DNA of 25,433 nt from Nemertoderma westbladi. Its lineage: Eukaryota; Xenacoelomorpha; Nemertodermatida; Nemertodermatidae. The first letter of the stretch is position 1; each line of letters starts with the position of its first letter. Positions 19,828 to 25,433 of this stretch are shown piece by piece. Where the stretch lies: assembly GCA_032718475.1 (NCBI GenBank), contig JAUCBJ010007240.1:1-25433 (forward strand). Direction: 5' to 3'. A program made the position numbers and the translations under genes. The notes below the pieces were generated by a model, which worked only from the letters and a program-made list of their open reading frames with translations, was not told where the DNA came from and did no database searches.

Positions 19828-20112
19828 TTACAAAATATGTGTAAAATAAATGTTACAATTAGAGTTAATGTTATTACCATTATCGTTTTCGGAGTCACCC
19901 CCACCCTTCTGCTGGGGCGACTCCTCTATTATACAGATAACGGGTTTAACCGGCTCCAGATTGCGGTAGTAGTCCCAAGCGCCTCGGTGTCTGCTACGTG
20001 GTCGCTTCTCTTTGTACTTGCCGTCGCCACGCTTACGAGATTTATTTTGAATAATTTCCAACAGCTGACTGACCTGCCTGGGGCCAGACATGGGGTTTAT
20101 TGGGGTCCCCAT
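19828..20112 (-). CDS. hypothetical first coding exon or small single-exon gene
   Basis: A 94-codon frame on the minus strand with ATG in a strong context (A at -3, G at +4), clearly richer in G+C and CpG than its surroundings. The product starts MGTPINPMSGPRQVSQLLEI, is basic in the middle (KSRKRGDGKYKEKRPRSRHR, then GAWDYYRNLEPVKPV) and acidic/Gly-rich later (QQKGGGDSENDN). I do not recognise it. After GAT-AAT-G there is a possible donor GTAATA near 19879, and other GT dinucleotides just upstream (GGGGTGACT) also fall in phase 1. Phase 1 is what alpha-actinin exon A at 17020 requires, so it may be an alternative first exon for that gene. Alternatively it ends at its own stop at 19828 as an independent gene inside a large intron. 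Coding status rests on composition and start context only. Confidence 0.5.
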   Translation of the reverse strand: MGTPINPMSGPRQVSQLLEIIQNKSRKRGDGKYKEKRPRSRHRGAWDYYRNLEPVKPVICIIEESPQQKGGGDSENDNGNNINSNCNIYFTHIL

Positions 20113-20162
20113 TATTTATGTGTTTGTAGTTTTCAGCCACATGTCAGGTAATTGAGTAATGA

Positions 20163-20174
20163 GCGCCATCTTGG
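20163..20174 (-). promoter_or_regulatory. YY1-like motif upstream of the 20112 exon
   Basis: The minus strand reads CCAAGATGGCGC. The AAGATGGCG core matches the YY1 motif often found around transcription starts of animal genes. It lies about 50-60 bp before the start codon at 20112, in the same orientation. The ATG inside the motif opens a 17-codon frame that ends before 20112. One motif alone is weak evidence of a promoter. Confidence 0.35.
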
Positions 20175-21055
20175 AGTAAATTATTTTCATTTCATAAAGG
20201 CGTAAAAGATTGTAAAATCGAAGTTGAAACGAACACGGGATAACATAATTTTATAAAAATCACAAATAATTTGATATAATACTACCAAAATCGACCTTCA
20301 CCAAAACATTCAGTGCAAACGCATTTGCTTTGAATAAAGTCAGTAAAGAATATCGTCATAGTGGAATAATGGAAGTTATTTAATTAATTGGTCCAGAGTT
20401 TTCGAAAAATTAGTATAAAACTTTCTTCCACTTTGTTAACCTCAGCAAAATTATACCAATCCTACATGTATTTACAATAAATAAACATTATGAAATAAAT
20501 ATGAAATAATTGAAATATCAAAGAAACAAAATTTTCAAAAATTGCTATAATATATTTTAATGTAATTTAAACAACATATAATATTTATGTATCAAAAACC
20601 TATATATTGAGCTTTAGATTAGCATTTATAATTCATAACTCTTATGAAACTATAAGGGTGAGCCTAGAGGTATTGGATAAACGATTCATTATTTTATTGG
20701 AATCATTGAGATACAAGTTCAATGTTGAAACCGCTAAGTTGCTACTAAAAACCGACGAACTGTTGGACTATAGTAGGTAAAAATCGATTTCTTGTATATG
20801 AAATTCGGTGAACTTGGAACTATTTAGTATAAGAGCTGTTTGCGTCGTATTGATTTACGGCTGCCAGAATATATATCCTTTCAACGGAACTTGTTCCATA
20901 CCAAAGGGGCGACAAATTGACGCCTTGTTTGTTACAAGAGGATAAATTCTGAGACATCTGGAGTTCAGTTAACTGCACTCCTTGATACAGGTATAGAGAA
21001 TACTTCTACGATCGGCATGCTGCATTGCAGCTGCATTATATATATATTACATTAT
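20175..21055. other. AT-rich stretch, nothing recognised
   Basis: Very AT-rich with short A/T runs; no convincing frame, exon or repeat found on either strand, and no CH-domain coding sequence of alpha-actinin recognised. Confidence 0.5.
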
Positions 21056-21059
21056 TATA

Positions 21060-21310
21060 TATTAATGAATGCTGCGCCGGCTTGTCGACAAAATTGCGCC
21101 GCCACAACTCCCTATCACCCATGACATTTGCTACATCATCCGCATCTTCAAGGAAAGTATCCTTTAAGATGGGACTTCCAAATCCTGGACAGACTGTTTA
21201 ACGCTGCCCATGCCTTCCTCTTACGACTCCGGAAGGTCTTCACCTGACTTTCATATCCATGATCCCAAGTAGCAGAAGTCATACACGTTCTCAAGCAAGC
21301 CGTCGTAAGA
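21060..21310 (-). pseudogene. internally deleted 3' fragment of a non-LTR retroelement ORF
   Basis: The minus strand encodes LLENVYDFCYLGSWI, then in a shifted frame RSRKRKAWAALNSLSRIWKS, and then in another frame VANVMGDRELWRRNFV. The first two blocks match the C-terminal part of the element at 7-10 kb (DFQYLGSWI, RKAKAWVALSKMDTIWKS); the last resembles that protein's end (TTMENREAWKDLIS). Roughly 130 residues between the second and third blocks are missing, so the copy is internally deleted as well as frameshifted. The family is related to, but not the same as, the 7-10 kb element. Confidence 0.75.
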
Positions 21311-23051
21311 GCTTATGCCCTTACGATCAGACATTGAGCATAGAGAATATGATAATGATAGTGCATGGTGGCTGTCAGGGACTTGGTGTCGGGCAGACAG
21401 ACAATACAGACAACAGGCAGACATTAACGAATACTTATATGTCTGTAATTCACCACCCCGACCACACAAATAATGCACACAAGTAATCGCAAAAATGCAA
21501 AATAATACAATGCCTCACTACTATTTAGGACTACTCAACAAGAGTAAACATATCGACCAGCCGCGCAGTACTTAAGTACAGTTAAGGACAGCTCACAGCT
21601 CTCAGGACAGCTCCAAAGAGTTGAATGCATAATTAATTGCGAATTAAGATACATTCCCTCTCATGGAAATCACGGCACATAAAAAAAACAGCTGCACCGT
21701 TTAAAGTTTGAATAAATCCCCCCATAAATGGTTCGAGTCGACCTAATGATTATTTATTGGAGTTTAATAATTAAAAAATTGTTCAAGACTATTGCGCATT
21801 ATTTATTATATATTGTATTTTTCATCACCCCCTCCTTCCAGCTTGCTGACTTAAAATATACTTAATTATAACTGTGCTTAGTTTTTAAATGTTAATTAAT
21901 ATACACAAACATACGAGTTTACCAGTGACATATTGCGAGTAATTTCACAAAACGCACGTTTTATGCGTTAAAAACAACTATTTGATTGACTAACAATAAC
22001 ATGGATGAATAATTAACAACGTGTACTGTTGTAGCAATGCTCAGTATCATTACGTACATAATATGGAATAAAACTTGAATTAAGAAAATGGTCATTTAAA
22101 AAGGTCACTTTAAATTAAGGTTAAATTATTAATATTGCTGTTTTGAACCTTATTATTAAATATGATTCACTATATTGTCCCACGGCTAAACTACCTACAT
22201 TCTGCGATGGTGTCCCTACTTGGGGCACAACTTTGACAATTTGTCGATCAAATCAAACACCTTCAATAGCCGTTCGGCCACACATACGATCTAAGGACAC
22301 CTAACTCTTGGCCTACTCTGGGCCTATACCCCTACTCGTACCACAACATCATAAATTATTGATTGATCGTCAATAAACAAAACTTTAGATGGATGATTTC
22401 AGGTGCAGATGTGTCTGACCATCCAACTGTCACTAAATTATCTTGTTTCTTATCACAAAGTTCGCAAGATATTTACTTCCCCCTATTTTTTGAGGATATC
22501 TTACCCGTACGTTCACCAATAATCGTCGGAAGTTAACACTAACTATTATTATTTCTTACACCAAGTTTTAATAGTTTTATTTTTAAGTTAAAGTAGATAA
22601 TCCCGCAAATTAAGCCGACCTTATGAAGACAGACTAGACATAAGGGTGAGAGTATAGTAAAGAAGGCTTTAAGGCCGATTTATGAGACTGGTGGGATTGG
22701 GGACTTGGTCTCGGCAAATTAATATCTCGTTTCAATGTTAAATTATCAATTAAGGGATATGAACATTTTACAGTGGCATGTTATTCTAATCAAAACAATA
22801 AACCAATATCATAATAGAACTGGTTACAGTTTTATTTTCGAGAGAAATCAGCAGCGTATATCTTCCCCTTGAATTTTGATAGCGTCGAACGTCTCCCTCC
22901 CATCTACCTTTACGAATTAGTTTACTTGCAGTAACACCATGCATGCAGCCTATGGTTTAGCTCCCCATGCTACTGGCTTCCTGACTATACGATCGCACAA
23001 GGAGTTGGTCCATTTAACTAAGAACTATACAAACAAAGGAGCTACACGTTC
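21311..23051. other. AT-rich stretch, nothing recognised
   Basis: A 1.7-kb region without a supported gene. A short CAGACAGACAATACAGACAA run near 21394-21413 is low complexity. Small frames on both strands show no composition change or splice structure that would support coding. Confidence 0.5.
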
Positions 23052-23373
23052 GTGGGGTATTCGCGCAGCACGAAGTGAGCAAAGCCTTTAGCATTGGGTA
23101 CCATTAACGAGTTGCCTGCCGTTAGTCAGAAGTCTTCAACACAATACTCGTCCTCATCTTGTGCCTCGTTGCGTTCGTTCGTTTTTGACGAAACTTCAGA
23201 TTCTTTCTAAACTTTTGACGGACTACATACATACCAAGTTTCGTTTAATTTCATTACGGAATAACCGAGTTATTAGCGATCAAAAATTTACGACAGACGA
23301 CGACGACGACGACAGACAACTCGCCAATGGCACCCATATGCTAAGGCTTCGCTCACTTCGTGGCTCGCCCCAC
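23052..23373. mobile_element. 322-bp MITE with about 60-bp terminal inverted repeats
   Basis: The left end GTGGGGTATTCGCGCAGCAC, GAAGTGAGCAAAGCC ... ACGAGTTG pairs with the reverse complement of the right end, GTGGGGCGAGCCACGAAGTG, AGCGAAGCCTTAGC ... GGCGAGTTG. The arms span roughly 60 bp each with a small length difference. Near the right arm lies a (GAC)n tract (about 23294-23313) flanked by GACAGAC. No target duplication is clear and no transposase is encoded; the 76-codon plus ORF is judged incidental. A related terminal repeat lies at 13491. Confidence 0.8.
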
Positions 23374-23657
23374 AATGACAAGGTTACATGAGACGCAATG
23401 CAACTAGGCGTTTTTCAATGAGCGGTAACGCAGATGCAATTGCTATTACGGGACATCGCAAAATTCCGACTATTGTAAAATAAAATAAAACAAGTAAAAA
23501 TATATTTTTTTATGCAAATTACAAAAGGTGATTAAATAAACAGAGTATTCATAAAGAATAGCGATTTAATAAAATAATCTGTATCCTAACACAATGAAAA
23601 ATGAATTATTATTAAGGCAGTTCTTGCGGTTGTTAGAGTTAGCCCTAAAACTTAGAG
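23374..23657. other. short AT-rich spacer
   Basis: AT-rich DNA between the MITE and the 48-bp array; no gene or repeat recognised. Confidence 0.5.
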
Positions 23658-25433
23658 GTTGTTGTAACAACCTATATTATTATGGGGTGCTTGTGTTTGG
23701 TGTTTATTGTTGTAACAACCTATATTGTTATGGGGTGCTTATGTTTGGTGTTTATTGTTGTAACAACCTATATTATTATGGGGTGCTTGTGTTTGGTGTT
23801 TATTGTTGTAACAACCTATATTATTATGGGGTGCTTATGTTTGGTGTTTATTGTTGTAACAACCTATATTATTATGGGGTGCTTGTGTTTGGTGTTTATT
23901 GTTGTAACAACCTATATTATTATGGGGTGCTTATGTTTGGTGTTTATTGTTGTAACAACCTATATTATTATGGGGTGCTTATGTTTGGTGTTTATTGTTG
24001 TAACAACCTATATTATTATGGGGTGCTTATGTTTGGTGTTTATTGTTGTAACAACCTATATTATTCTAGGGTGCTTGTGTTTGGTGTTTACTGTTGTAAC
24101 AACGTATATTATTATGGGGTGCTTGTGTTTGGTGTTTATTATTGTAACAACCTATATTATTATGGGGTGCTTGTGTTTGGTGTTTATTGTTGTAACAACC
24201 TATATTATTATGGGGTGCTTGTGTTTGGTGTTTACTGTTGTAACAACGTATATTATTATGGGGTGCTTGTGTTTGGTGTTTACTGTTGTAACAACGTATA
24301 TTATTATGGGGTGCTTGTGTTTGGTGTTTATTGTTGTAACAACCTATATTATTATGGGGTGCTTGTGTTTGGTGTTTATTGTTGTAACAACCTATATTAT
24401 TATGGGGTGCTTGTGTTTGGTGTTTATTGTTGTAACAACCTATATTTTATGGGGTGCTTTGTGTTTGTGTACTTTATGGTGTTGTAACAACCTATATTAT
24501 TATGGGGTGCTTGTGTTGGTGTTATTGTTGTACAACCTATATTATTATGGGCTTGTGTTGGTGTTTATTGTTGTAACAACCTATATTATTATGGGTGCTT
24601 GTGTTTGGTGTTTACTGTTGTAACAACGTATATTATTATGGGTGCTTGTTTGGTGTTTACTGTTGTAACAACCTATATTATTATGGGGTGCTTGTGTTTG
24701 GTGTTTATTGTTGTAACAACCTATATTATTATGGGGTGCTTGTGTTTGGTGTTTACTGTTGTAACAACCTATATTATTATGGGGTGCTTGTGTTTGGTGT
24801 TTACTGTTGTAACAACGTATATTATTATGGGGTGCTTGTGTTTGGTGTTTATTGTTGTAACAACCTATATTATTATGGGGTGCTTGTGTTTGGTGTTTAC
24901 TGTTGTAACAACGTATATTATTATGGGGTGCTTGTGTTTGGTGTTTATTGTTGTAACAACCTATATTATTATTGGGTGCTTGTGTTTGGTGTTTATTGTT
25001 GTAACAACCTATATTATTATGGGGTGCTTGTGTTTGGTGTTTATTGTTGTAACAACCTATATTATTATGGGGTGCTTGTGTTTGGTGTTTATTGTTGTAA
25101 CAGCCTATATTATTATGGGGTGCTTATGTTTGGTGTTTATTGTTGTAACAACCTATATTATTATGGGGTGCTTGTGTTTGGTGTTTATTGTTGTAACAAC
25201 CTATATTATTATGGGGTGCTTGTGTTTGGTGTTTATTGTTGTAACAACCTATATTATTATGGGGTGCTTGTGTTTGGTGTTTATTGTTCTATATTATTAT
25301 GGGGTGCTTGTGTTTGGTGTTTACTGTTGTAACAACGTATATTATTATGGGGTGCTTGTGTTTGGTGTTTACTGTTGTAACAACGTATATTATTATGGGG
25401 TGCTTGTGTTTGGTGTTTATTGTTGTAACAACC
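23658..25433. repeat. 48-bp tandem array, about 37 copies, continuing past the window
   Basis: The unit is GTTGTAACAACCTATATTAT followed by TATGGGGTGCTTGTGTTTGG and TGTTTATT. The period is 48 bp, so two or three plus frames stay open (LCLVFIVVTTYIIMG; YCCNNLYYYGVLVFG). Single-base and longer indels at about 24437-24660 and 25287 change the frame without any sign of constraint, which argues against a protein. Each unit contains the small palindrome GTTGTAACAAC. Two sequence variants are linked (see findings). Confidence 0.97.

Noticed and set aside
23161-23391. 76-codon plus-strand ORF
   Set aside because: Lies wholly within the MITE and includes its simple-repeat tract and terminal repeat.
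23594-25332. Long plus-strand frames with hydrophobic repeats, resembling a multi-pass membrane protein
   Set aside because: They follow from a 48-bp (16-codon) array without stops; several frames are open together and indels shift frame freely.

Overview
The window looks like a piece of an invertebrate animal genome. It has spliced exons with canonical GT/AG borders, a recognisable animal alpha-actinin rod, non-LTR retrotransposons, MITE-like elements and long AT-rich stretches full of tandem repeats. The exact phylum cannot be fixed from the sequence; a tunicate, another invertebrate deuterostome or a lophotrochozoan would all fit.

Layout. Bases 1-5121 (minus strand) hold a two-ORF non-LTR retrotransposon that runs off the left edge. 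Its ORF1 carries a Ulp1/C48-like cysteine-peptidase domain followed by a coiled coil and an RRM-like segment. ORF2 is an endonuclease plus reverse transcriptase and overlaps the end of ORF1 in another frame. Directly upstream lies a 21-unit, 27-bp minisatellite (5156-5722) and a broken reverse-transcriptase fragment (about 5800-6155). Bases about 6540-10060 (plus strand) hold a nearly full-length, RTE-like endonuclease/reverse-transcriptase element, inactivated by two compensating frameshifts. On the minus strand at 10103-10808 is a small secreted or membrane-anchored Cys-rich glycoprotein gene, split by a frameshift. Then come a 292-bp near-perfect palindromic element with a 12-bp target duplication (10901-11192), another retroelement fragment (about 11380-11615) and a second foldback element with tRNA-like promoter motifs (12031-12293).

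Bases 13491-20112 are dominated by a minus-strand alpha-actinin locus. Five exons (14442-17020) join in perfect phase and encode spectrin repeats 1, 2 and most of 3. No actin-binding (CH) exons or EF-hand exons are visible anywhere else in the window, although the internal introns are only 130-701 bp. A phase-compatible, GC-richer exon with a good start codon and a YY1-like motif lies upstream at 20112-about 19880, which raises the possibility of a headless rod-only product. The locus is interleaved with a (CCGT)n/(CTGT)n microsatellite of about 670 bp, a 46-bp minisatellite (29 copies) and a 19-bp minisatellite (13 copies).

Bases 20113-25433 are mostly non-coding: an internally deleted retroelement 3' fragment (about 21060-21310), a 322-bp MITE (23052-23373) and a 48-bp tandem array that runs off the right edge. 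Five tandem arrays with unrelated periods make up roughly 4.6 kb, close to a fifth of the window. Most long open frames in them exist only because their periods (27, 48) are multiples of three or because their units lack stop codons.
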